Below are positions 1-7,900 of a stretch of 20,384 bases of DNA, in pieces. Both the position numbers and the translations under genes were made by a program. The notes beneath the pieces are model-generated. The model had not been told where the DNA came from, searched no databases, and worked only from the letters and a program-made list of their open reading frames with translations. The stretch is from the NCBI GenBank assembly GCA_030595925.1, contig JAUVLC010000041.1, forward strand, positions 1 to 20,384. Reading direction: 5' to 3'. Source of the DNA: Clostridia bacterium. Its GTDB lineage: Bacteria; CBDUZB01; JAGLHV01. Positions within the stretch are counted from its first letter, which is position 1; every line of letters begins with the position of its first letter.

Positions 1-150
1 AGATACCTCTATCGCTCCATGACCATAGGCATCCGCTTTTACCACAGCAAGTATTTGCGCTTTATTTTTTACTATTTTTTTTATTTGTTTTAAATTATAT
101 ATACAATGAAAAAGATTAATTTCAATCCAACTGGGACGTAAAAAATGCAT
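1..150 (-). CDS. alr: Alanine racemase, N-terminal fragment (cut by window edge)
   Basis: This is the first 50 codons of a PLP-dependent alanine racemase, which interconverts L- and D-alanine for peptidoglycan synthesis in the cytoplasm. The translation opens with MHFLRPSWIEINL, matching the family's RPxWxEI start. At residues 35-45 it carries AVVKADAYGHG, the family signature in which Lys38 forms the Schiff base with PLP. The ATG lies three bases after the dnaB stop codon, and a purine-rich stretch with GGGCAGG precedes it inside the end of dnaB. It is therefore probably the last visible gene of the rpsF-dnaB operon; alr after dnaB is known in other bacteria. The rest of the gene continues past coordinate 1, so the catalytic Tyr and C-terminal domain cannot be checked. 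Confidence 0.9.
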   Translation of the reverse strand, partial: MHFLRPSWIEINLFHCIYNLKQIKKIVKNKAQILAVVKADAYGHGAIEVS

Positions 151-153
151 GAA

Positions 154-1497
154 TTAACCTGCCCTTTTAGAAAAATTATTAAATCGTGCATGTTCTTTCT
201 GAAAAGTAAGAGGAATAGTTCCGGTAGGACCATTTCTTTGTTTCCCAACAATCAACTCGGCTTTCCCCTCTAAATCCGGTTGATTGGGCTTATAATATTC
301 TTCCCTATAAATAAAAGCTACCACATCCGCATCCTGTTCTATTGCTCCTGATTCCCGTAAATCAGCTAATTGAGGCCGGGGTTCTGTTCTTTTTTCCGGA
401 GCACGGGAAAGTTGCGAAAGAGCGACTACAGGAACATTCAATTCTTTCGCAAGAATTTTTAACGCACGGGTAATTTCAGAAACATCTTGCTGTCTATACT
501 CCGCTTTTCCGGTTCTCCCGGGCATTAATTGTAAATAATCAATAATTAATAAAGCCAACCCTTTTTCTGCTTTGAGTCTTCTTGCCCTTGCTTTCATTTC
601 CAGAACCGTGGGAGCAGGAGCATCATCAATGTAAATAGGTGCTTCCGATAATCTGGAAGCAGCACTAGTAAGAGCAGGCCATCCTTTTTTAGATAAAAAC
701 CCTGTTCTTACATGATGTAAATTCACTTTTGCTTCCGAACAAAGCATCCGCATTAAAACTTCTTCTTTAGACATTTCCAGACTAAAAATAGCTACCGGCA
801 TTTTCTTTTCTATGGCAGCATATTGGGCAATAGAAAGAGCAAAACTTGTTTTTCCCATACTAGGCCTTCCCGCTATGATAATTAAATTAGAAGAATGTAA
901 TCCCCCTGTTTTTTCATCAAAATCACAAAAACCGGTCGGAACACCCGTTATATGTTCTTTTTTCTTATAAAGATTTTCAATTAATTCAATACTATCATGC
1001 ACCATCTCACTCACGGGAATAAAACCCTGAGTTAATTTAGCTTGAGCAATATTAAAAATATATTGTTCAGCCTTATCTAATAAAGATCCTACATCTTCTT
1101 CACCTTCATAACTTTCAGTAATAATTCGGGTAGAAACATTGATTAATTCCCTTAAAATAGCTTTTTCTCTTACAATTTTTGCATAATACTCAACATTAGC
1201 AGCCGTAGAAACAGAGTTTATCAAGGAAGTTAAATATTGAGCACCCCCCACATTAGACAATGAATTACCGGATTTTTTCAATTCCTCAGCAATTATTACA
1301 ATATCCACAGCTTCGTCACGATCATATAAATCAACTATTACCTGAAAAATTTTTTGATGGCTTTCTTTATAAAAACTTTTTTTCTGAAGTATTTCTACAG
1401 CTTTAGCAGTAGCTTCTTTTTCAATTAACATTGACCCCAAAACTGCTTTTTCCGCTTCTATGTTTTGAGGTAAAACCTTCTCTCCCAGGGTTACCAT
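154..1497 (-). CDS. dnaB: Replicative DNA helicase DnaB
   Basis: This is the hexameric 5'-3' helicase that unwinds DNA at the replication fork and works with primase. At 447 aa it has the usual length. The N-terminal domain begins LPQNIEAEKAVLGSML (residues 9-24). The RecA-like ATPase domain has Walker A GRPSMGKT at 210-217, Walker B LLIIDYLQLM around 316-325, the SQLSR segment at 361-365, and the KQRNGPTG arginine-finger region at 419-426. No intein or insertion is visible. AAAGGAG precedes the ATG and overlaps the rplI stop codon, which indicates translational coupling in one operon. The alr reading frame starts immediately downstream. Confidence 0.97.
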   Translation of the reverse strand: MVTLGEKVLPQNIEAEKAVLGSMLIEKEATAKAVEILQKKSFYKESHQKIFQVIVDLYDRDEAVDIVIIAEELKKSGNSLSNVGGAQYLTSLINSVSTAANVEYYAKIVREKAILRELINVSTRIITESYEGEEDVGSLLDKAEQYIFNIAQAKLTQGFIPVSEMVHDSIELIENLYKKKEHITGVPTGFCDFDEKTGGLHSSNLIIIAGRPSMGKTSFALSIAQYAAIEKKMPVAIFSLEMSKEEVLMRMLCSEAKVNLHHVRTGFLSKKGWPALTSAASRLSEAPIYIDDAPAPTVLEMKARARRLKAEKGLALLIIDYLQLMPGRTGKAEYRQQDVSEITRALKILAKELNVPVVALSQLSRAPEKRTEPRPQLADLRESGAIEQDADVVAFIYREEYYKPNQPDLEGKAELIVGKQRNGPTGTIPLTFQKEHARFNNFSKRAG

Positions 1498-1508
1498 AAA
1501 CTACTCCT

Positions 1509-1961
1509 TTAAACGCCCGATTCCTTTACTACCCATATTCTTATTTTCCCTTTAAGTTGAGAATAGACTTTTACTTCCACACTAAATGATCCCAATTCTT
1601 TTATTGGCTCCGGCAACAAAATATTTTTCTTATCCAGGTCTATTCCTTCCTTTTTCATAACCTGAACAATATCTTCACTGGTTACAGAACCAAACATTTT
1701 TCCACTTTCACCTGTTTTAACTGAAATCGTGCAGGAAACATTTTCTAATTTTTTAATAAATTCCTGTGCTTCTTTTACTAATTTAACCTCTTTTTTTTCT
1801 TCTAATTTTTTTTCAATTATTATTCTTTTTAAATTTGCAGGAGAAACCTCCACAGCAAAACCCCCAGGCAAAAGAAAATTTCTGGCATATCCCTTGGCCA
1901 CATTTACTTTTTCCCCTTCTTTACCCAAACCTGTAATTTCTTTCCTAAGTAAAACTTCCAT
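1509..1961 (-). CDS. rplI: 50S ribosomal protein L9
   Basis: L9 binds 23S rRNA near the base of the L1 stalk and affects frame maintenance. The 150-aa length is standard. The N-terminal rRNA-binding domain carries the signature GKEGEKVNVAKGYARNFLLP at residues 14-33. A charged connecting helix of roughly residues 45-75 leads to the C-terminal domain, with KMFGSVTSEDI around 88-98. A strong AAGGAGGGG site lies just upstream of the ATG. The gene sits between the DUF2232 membrane protein and dnaB, as in many bacterial rpsF-dnaB clusters, and its stop codon overlaps the dnaB ribosome binding site. Confidence 0.96.
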   Translation of the reverse strand: MEVLLRKEITGLGKEGEKVNVAKGYARNFLLPGGFAVEVSPANLKRIIIEKKLEEKKEVKLVKEAQEFIKKLENVSCTISVKTGESGKMFGSVTSEDIVQVMKKEGIDLDKKNILLPEPIKELGSFSVEVKVYSQLKGKIRIWVVKESGV

Positions 1962-2034
1962 AAACCCCTCCTTTTTTCACAATATACCCCATCGGACACA
2001 TCGTTCATATATTATTATTTCGTTTTATTAATAT

Positions 2035-3015
2035 TTATAAAACAATTTTTTCTTTTTTGTTTTTGTATTTCTTTCTAAAATCAACCCACACATCCATTAA
2101 TCCAAAACCTACTAACAAAACAGGCTGCAAAATAGTCAATGCATAAAACAAAAATTTCGTCATTTTTTGTATTTCGTATTTTTTACAAAAATAATTCAAC
2201 AACGACAACCCACTAATGAAATAAACCGCTATATATATCACCAACATATTTTGCCCAAGAGATTTCACAAAGTTACAATTACTATAAAATCCTACCCAAT
2301 AGAACACTCCTCCGGCAATAAACCCAAAAATAAATTTCTCTTCAGGACGCCAGGTAGAAAATAAAGGAAGATTTTTCAAGTAATATCCTAACTTAGCAAA
2401 TAAAGCTCTGGCCACTTTATAAAGCATAAATATTCCCAGAAAACAACCTAAAACAATAATAGAAAAAAATATATCTTCTAAAAACTCTATTTTTTCTTTC
2501 AGGAAAAATAATAGATTCTCTAAATCATCAGGAGGGATATCAATTTCTTTATAAAATTCTAAAATCAGGCCGTTATAAATCCTTAAATATTCCACTACCC
2601 GGCCAAAAACATCATAGTTCAAAAAGAATAAAGATACTAATTCAAAGAAACAAAGCATTACGAAACATAATAAACTTCCCCCAACCACCAACCACAAAGC
2701 AGAATACTTTTTTTCTATGCTATATCCAAAAAACAACCCTACACTTCCAAAAACCAGGAAAAAAAAAAGAGTATAAACTTCTCCCCATAAAACACAAATA
2801 ACTACCGAACTAATTAATAAAGAAAGAAATGCTCCTTTATAACCCTCATCCAGAAACAAATAAATAAATGGTAAAATTGAAAAAAAATAAAAGAAAAACC
2901 CTACTGCAGGCAAAAAAACCGCACTACTAAACAATCCTACACCCAATATACTCATAGATACTAAATTAATTAATCTTAACGTTAATCTTTCTTTTATATA
3001 TCTATTTTTCAACAA
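2035..3015 (-). CDS. DUF2232 (YybS-like) polytopic membrane protein
   Basis: This is a 326-aa hydrophobic protein with about eight predicted membrane helices, including segments near residues 15-55, 60-95, 105-135, 180-205, 228-245, 252-275 and 285-310. Position between rpsR and rplI, size and hydrophobic pattern all match the DUF2232/YybS family found at this locus in several phyla. Its function is not established. The start is unusual: the frame has no ATG near its beginning, and the best start is TTG at 3015 or the adjacent TTG at 3012, with AAGGGA a few bases upstream. The first in-frame Met is residue 21, inside the first helix. The nearby ATG at 3019 is in another frame and stops within a few codons. 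The protein ends in a Lys-rich tail (KKYKNKKEK), probably cytoplasmic. Confidence 0.82.
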   Translation of the reverse strand: MLKNRYIKERLTLRLINLVSMSILGVGLFSSAVFLPAVGFFFYFFSILPFIYLFLDEGYKGAFLSLLISSVVICVLWGEVYTLFFFLVFGSVGLFFGYSIEKKYSALWLVVGGSLLCFVMLCFFELVSLFFLNYDVFGRVVEYLRIYNGLILEFYKEIDIPPDDLENLLFFLKEKIEFLEDIFFSIIVLGCFLGIFMLYKVARALFAKLGYYLKNLPLFSTWRPEEKFIFGFIAGGVFYWVGFYSNCNFVKSLGQNMLVIYIAVYFISGLSLLNYFCKKYEIQKMTKFLFYALTILQPVLLVGFGLMDVWVDFRKKYKNKKEKIVL

Positions 3016-3127
3016 ACATTCCCTTTTTTAAAATACACTCAAAACACTATATAAACCATTTGGAAAAACCACAATACCATTACTCCAACTTTTGAATAAC
3101 TAATCTTTATATTGTAAAAAAAATTAT

Positions 3128-3397
3128 TTACGTTGAAGAAAAAGGCAACAAGCCTACAATCCTTGCTCTTTTTATCGCTTTAGATAATCGTCGCTGATGT
3201 TTAGCACAGGCACCGGAAATTCTCTGAGATAATATTTTACCCCGGTCTGTTATATACTTTCTAAGTATTACAACATCTTTATAATCAACTTCATCTATTT
3301 TTTTCGCACAAAAATGACACACTTTTTTTCTAAAAAAATTTTTCCTCTTAAACCCAAACTTTTTTTTACTAGTTCCCGTAGACCTTTTTTTTATCAT
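3128..3397 (-). CDS. rpsR: 30S ribosomal protein S18
   Basis: S18 pairs with S6 on the platform of the small subunit. The protein is 89 aa when started at the ATG at 3397. That start is preferred over an ATG ten codons upstream because AAGAGGGC lies just ahead of it and the S18 family is normally 75-90 aa. Recognisable segments are [30 protein letters not shown], and the C-terminal [20 protein letters not shown]. Cysteines in CHFC and GACAKHQ form the spaced pattern of a zinc-binding (C+) S18 paralogue. The N-terminus is a basic extension rich in Lys and Arg. The gene follows ssb after an 89-nt spacer. Confidence 0.95.
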   Translation of the reverse strand: MIKKRSTGTSKKKFGFKRKNFFRKKVCHFCAKKIDEVDYKDVVILRKYITDRGKILSQRISGACAKHQRRLSKAIKRARIVGLLPFSST

Positions 3398-3486
3398 ATT
3401 TCTGCCCTCTTTATATAAATTTATCAATTACAAAACACTAATTTTTCTAATTTCAAATTTTAACTTTTCGACAATCCCAAAATAAA

Positions 3487-3906
3487 CTAAAAAGGAATTT
3501 CTTCCTCTATTTTTTCGCTTTGCTTATTAAGAGATTCTGTTTTACCTTCAGCTGTCGACAAACCCCGAGCTCCATCCAGCATCTGCATAGTAGTTACTAT
3601 AACTTCCGTGACATACTTTTTATTCCCACTACTATCATCCCAGGAACGAGTTTCCATTCTTCCTTCTACATAAACATGACTTCCCTTTTTAAGATACTCC
3701 CCACAAATTTCCGCTAATTTTCTCCAGACAACTATTCTATGCCATTCAGTTTTCGTCTGTTGTTTTCCTTCCTTATCTTTCCAAGCCCTGTTAGTAGCAA
3801 TTCTAAAACTTGTCACAGCATCCCCTGCCGGTGTATATCTCAATTCGGGATTGTCCCCAAGGTGCCCTATCAATATGACCTTATTCACACTACCTTTACC
3901 AGCCAT
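3487..3906 (-). CDS. ssb: Single-stranded DNA-binding protein
   Basis: SSB coats single-stranded DNA during replication and repair and recruits partners through its acidic tail. The chosen ATG gives 139 aa. It is preceded by AAGGGGGGAAGATAGA, a strong ribosome binding site; an upstream ATG in the same frame would overlap rpsF. The OB fold runs from [19 protein letters not shown] through [31 protein letters not shown] and VTTMQML. The C-terminus ends in EEEIPF, the expected acidic interaction tip. The linker between OB fold and tip is short, about 25 residues. The gene begins 16 nt after the rpsF stop, giving the classic rpsF-ssb-rpsR order. Confidence 0.97.
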   Translation of the reverse strand: MAGKGSVNKVILIGHLGDNPELRYTPAGDAVTSFRIATNRAWKDKEGKQQTKTEWHRIVVWRKLAEICGEYLKKGSHVYVEGRMETRSWDDSSGNKKYVTEVIVTTMQMLDGARGLSTAEGKTESLNKQSEKIEEEIPF

Positions 3907-3922
3907 TCTATCTTCCCCCCTT

Positions 3923-4339
3923 TTATTGATTTTTTTCAATTATATTGTTTTCTTCGATAACATTATTCGTTTCTACTTGTTTTTCCTGAGAACTTCCTTC
4001 CTCTCCCGAAATAGAAACATTTTCTTTTGAGGAAGAATCTTCTTTAACAGAAATATTTTTTTTCTTAACAATCATATGCCGAACTATTCCATCTGTCATT
4101 TTACAATACTTTTCTATCAGGGATGAAATTGTAGAAGGAGCAGTAATTCCTAAACAAAAAAAATTGCCTTCCGTACACTTTTTAATTTCATAAGCCAGTA
4201 GTTTTTTACCTAAATGGGTACACAACAAAATTTCTCCCCCATTGGACGATATAATTTCCTTAAGCTTGCCCATCAAATTATCAACCTCTTCAGAATTTAT
4301 CCGGGAATTAAAAACAACCATAACTTCGTAAAAAAACAT
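3923..4339 (-). CDS. rpsF: 30S ribosomal protein S6
   Basis: S6 forms a heterodimer with S18 on the 30S platform. The first ~95 residues fit the family: [12 protein letters not shown] at the start, [21 protein letters not shown] in the middle, then [11 protein letters not shown] at the end of the fold. An acidic, Ser/Glu/Asn-rich tail of about 40 residues (99-138) follows; C-terminal extensions of this kind are common but variable in S6. AGGAGG lies about nine bases upstream of the ATG. This is the first gene of the rpsF-alr cluster, with a promoter candidate about 115 nt upstream. In some bacteria the S6:S18 complex regulates its own mRNA leader, but I see no clear CCG-bulge motif here. Confidence 0.95.
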   Translation of the reverse strand: MFFYEVMVVFNSRINSEEVDNLMGKLKEIISSNGGEILLCTHLGKKLLAYEIKKCTEGNFFCLGITAPSTISSLIEKYCKMTDGIVRHMIVKKKNISVKEDSSSKENVSISGEEGSSQEKQVETNNVIEENNIIEKNQ

Positions 4340-4453
4340 TTAATAAAAACCTCCTCGTAATTTAAACCTTAGAATATGTCTTCCTAAACACAAATCCTGT
4401 CACAAAAAATTAATGCTTATTTTTTTAAACAGAAAACATCAAAAAGACAGGAA

Positions 4454-4483
4454 AGTATACAATATTTTTCTTTCTCTTGACAA
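4454..4483 (-). promoter_or_regulatory. Sigma70-type promoter for the rpsF operon
   Basis: Reading the minus strand, TTGTCA (4483-4478) and TATACT (4459-4454) are separated by 18 bases. The -35 element matches five of six consensus bases and the -10 element five of six. The predicted transcription start is near 4447, giving a leader of about 108 nt before rpsF. The leader includes a weak TTAGGA/TTCTAA hairpin. No other equally good pair was seen between the kinase gene and rpsF. Confidence 0.6.
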
Positions 4484-4719
4484 GGAAAAAATTTAAGATA
4501 TTAAAAAAAAATCACCCCGTAATGCTTCTTTCGTCAAAAACGACCTATAAATTGTAAAATAAAATCAAATATAAATTTAAAACTACAATATCTCCATCTT
4601 GAATTTGATAATTTTTCACCTCAATTAAAAGTACCCCCTTCTTCTCATGATTTATTCCTGTTTTTATATCCTTAAAACTGAAGATCTCTAATTTTAAGAA
4701 CTCCTATAAACCAAATAAA

Positions 4720-4770
4720 CCAGAATTTCCCGTTTAAAATCATTTTTAAACCAAATACGGAATATTCTGG
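4720..4770. repeat. Long imperfect inverted repeat in the rpsF-kinase intergenic gap
   Basis: The outer arms CCAGAATTTCCCG (4720-4732) and CGGAATATTCTGG (4758-4770) are near-complementary. They enclose a perfect inner stem, GTTTAAAA (4732-4739) against TTTTAAAC (4744-4751), with a TCAT loop. The element could fold into one hairpin with an internal loop. It is also flanked by two direct copies of AAACCAAATA (4708-4717 and 4748-4757). It lies 160 bp past the kinase stop codon, so it could act in 3' end formation, but no T tract follows a stem. The rest of the 590-bp gap (4340-4929) is AT-rich with no supportable gene. Confidence 0.5.
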
Positions 4771-4929
4771 CTCTTTACACTTTTTCTGTTAAAATTTTCT
4801 ACGCAAACCTCTTTCTTCTATCTAATATTAAAATTTATTTTAACTCAAACAAACAAATATTACTCTCATGAAAGTCCGGACCTCATATCCTTATCACAAA
4901 CCAACCATTCTTGTTTTAGGATTATTTTT

Positions 4930-7900
4930 CTACATTTTTCTTTTTACTTTTTTTATGAATTCTTTTATCTCCGTATCTCCGGAATCCAGACTAAGAACCC
5001 TTTCCCATTCAGATATAGCACGTTTAAAATCACCTTCTCGATAGTAACAAAATCCTATAGCATAAAAAAGATCCCTGCTTCTATCTACAGGTTTAACCCC
5101 TTGTGCAATATTATCCATTATTTTGTCTATGTACGTAACATATCTCTTTGAGTCATTCACTATTTTTTTATCATCCGGACCAAGACTTAATATCTGACTA
5201 TATTTATCATAAGCCGTAAGCCATCTTTTGTCTTTAAAATCTTCTTTTGCCTGAGAAGAGAGAACCTTACATTTTCGCTTTATTTCTTCAGCTTCTTTTT
5301 TAGCAATTTCTCTATTAACTTTGGCAAGATATTTTAAAGCTTTCTTATTAGTTGGATTAAATTTTAATAATTTATTTAACGTTTTACTTGCTTTTACCCA
5401 TTTACCCTTTTTATAATATGCAATCCCTTTCTCTAAAAGTTTTTCTTTATTTTTGAAAATCACGGCTAAAAAAACATCTATCTTAACTTCTTTATCCCCC
5501 CAGTTTAAAGCCTTAGTTACTTCCACCGCTTCATATTCTTTTTGTTTCCCAACTTTTATTTTATATTTACCAGCCTTTAAAATTTTTTTCCAAACACCCT
5601 TTTCGTTTGTCTGCCCTACCCATTTATTGTTAAGCAAGATATATGCATTATGAATATCATATTCATTTGCTATGTCTTTAACTACTACCTTTAACAAAAT
5701 AGGTTGCGGTTTCAATATTGCCTTAACAACTTTTTTATCATTAATATCAATTTTAAAAGAACGACTTTTATATTTAGGCAATTTTTTAAAGGTTACATCA
5801 TAACCTTTAATAAGCAACGGGTATTTAAAAGGAGTCTTTTTGCCATTTATTTTCGTTCCCTTTATATATACGCTGGCATTAATATCTTTTTTGTTATTTC
5901 CCTTTCCATAAGCATAAAAATAAACCCATTTTTTAAGAACCGGATTAATACTTACTTCTGTTTCTGCATTAACCTTAATTGTACCTGCCCACGGCGAAAA
6001 GTCCGGTTTTTCTAATTTTATTTTATATTCTCCTATTTTAATACTAATTTTCTGAGGAGTAGTCCCCCATGCAGTCTTTGAATCATCTACATAAATAGCT
6101 GCCCCCGGAGGAGAAGAATCAAGTGATATTTCTTTCCAAAAAGTTCCCAGTAAGGTATAATTTAGTAACCCATCATCAATAACAGATGAATTTATATCCC
6201 AATATCTACGATCTATCCCTTCCTGGTCGGACGCATCTTTGACAAGATTGATATTGCACTGTCCCCGCATAGTAACCTTTTCAATATTCCCTAAATCATT
6301 GAATCCATCCATAACTAATTTAACAGTGTGTTCTCCCACTTTTATATTTTGAATTAAAGGAGTTTTTTCAGGCAATTTTTTCCCATCAATATAAATTTCC
6401 GCACCTTCAGGTAATGAACTAATTTCTAAACCAATCTCAAAAGGAATAGCAATTAAATTCATCTTGTTTTTCTTGTCTTTATCTGCAGTATCAACTCCAT
6501 CAAGTTTAATGTCCTGTTTTCCTTTTTCAATCCCAAATACCGTTATCCTGCGTTCAATATCGTTATATCCTTCTTTTTTTAATATTAAAGTGTAATTACC
6601 GGGTAAAATTTTTGAGATATAAACCGGTGAAAAAGCATTCTTTTTTAACACATTTTTCATATTATCATTAACAAGAGAAACAGATGCCCCGGAAGGAAGA
6701 GTATCAATACTAAGAGTAGGAGGCCAGAAAAAATTATATATTTTAGTTCCTAAAGAAGTCCAGTGTTGAAATGTATCCAGAGCCACAAAACCAATTACAC
6801 CGATTAATAAACCTAAAGAGACCCTAATAATCATTTTTTTATATCTATTAGCTGTGTCCAAAACAAAATCAAATACGGTTTTCTCTCTTGCTTCTCCCTC
6901 TACCTCTACTTTTTTCCTTTCAACCTTCTTTTTAATTTTCTTTTCACCTTCGCTTTTTTCTAGTTTTATCTCTTTTTGTGTTTCTTTTATTTCTTCAATT
7001 TCCGGTAAAACAAAAGATGGTTTTTCTTTTGCCGGTAAATCATTAACTTCCACTTCTTTTTTTACAGTTGTTTCTTGTTCAATTGCTGCTCGGCGAGAAC
7101 GATTACTCTCTTTTTTTGAATTTTCTTCTTCTTTTTTTATTTCTCTTTTTAAATTTTCATGTATGAACTCTCTAAATTCACCCTGTAACATATGAGAATA
7201 TTTTTTTCGCTTATGAAGATATTCCTGTAAATCAACAAATACATCTTCATCATGTTGATATCTTTTTTCTCGATCTTTCTTTAAAGATTTTGTTACTATT
7301 CTCGTTAAGTTGTCAGGAACCCCCACATCTTTTAAAAGTTGTAGATTTACTTTGCCTTTTTTTACTTTTTCCCAAATATCATAATCAGTAGTACCTTCAA
7401 ACGGCCATTGCCCAGTTAATAATCGATATAAAACTATTCCTATAGAATAAATATCAGAACGATAATCCAACTCAACATCTCCCGTCGCCTGTTCAGGAGA
7501 CATATATGCAACCTTTCCCCTTAATGCTCCCTTTTTTGCCTTGGCTATATAACGGGTAGTTGCTTTAGCAATTCCAAAATCGGTAATTTTTATTCTCCCG
7601 TCAAAATAAATCATAATATTCCCGGGAGAAATATCACGGTGAACAATCCCCAACGGCTCTCCTGTAATTTCATCTACTTTAGAGTGAGCATATTTAAGTC
7701 CCTTTAAAACTTCACTGATAGTATGCGCTGCTAAATCAAAAGATATTTTTTTATCTTGTTTCTGGCATTTTTCAAGAAGGTCAAACAAGTTACAACCTTT
7801 AACATATTCCATAATGATATAGTAGATATTATTAACTGTTTTTAAAAAGTCAATAACTCTGACAACATTTTCATGTTCCAATTTAGAACTATTAACCGCT

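Noticed and set aside
4868-4886. Palindrome around GTCCGGAC past the kinase stop as a terminator
   Set aside because: The stem is short and imperfect and no T tract follows on the minus strand.
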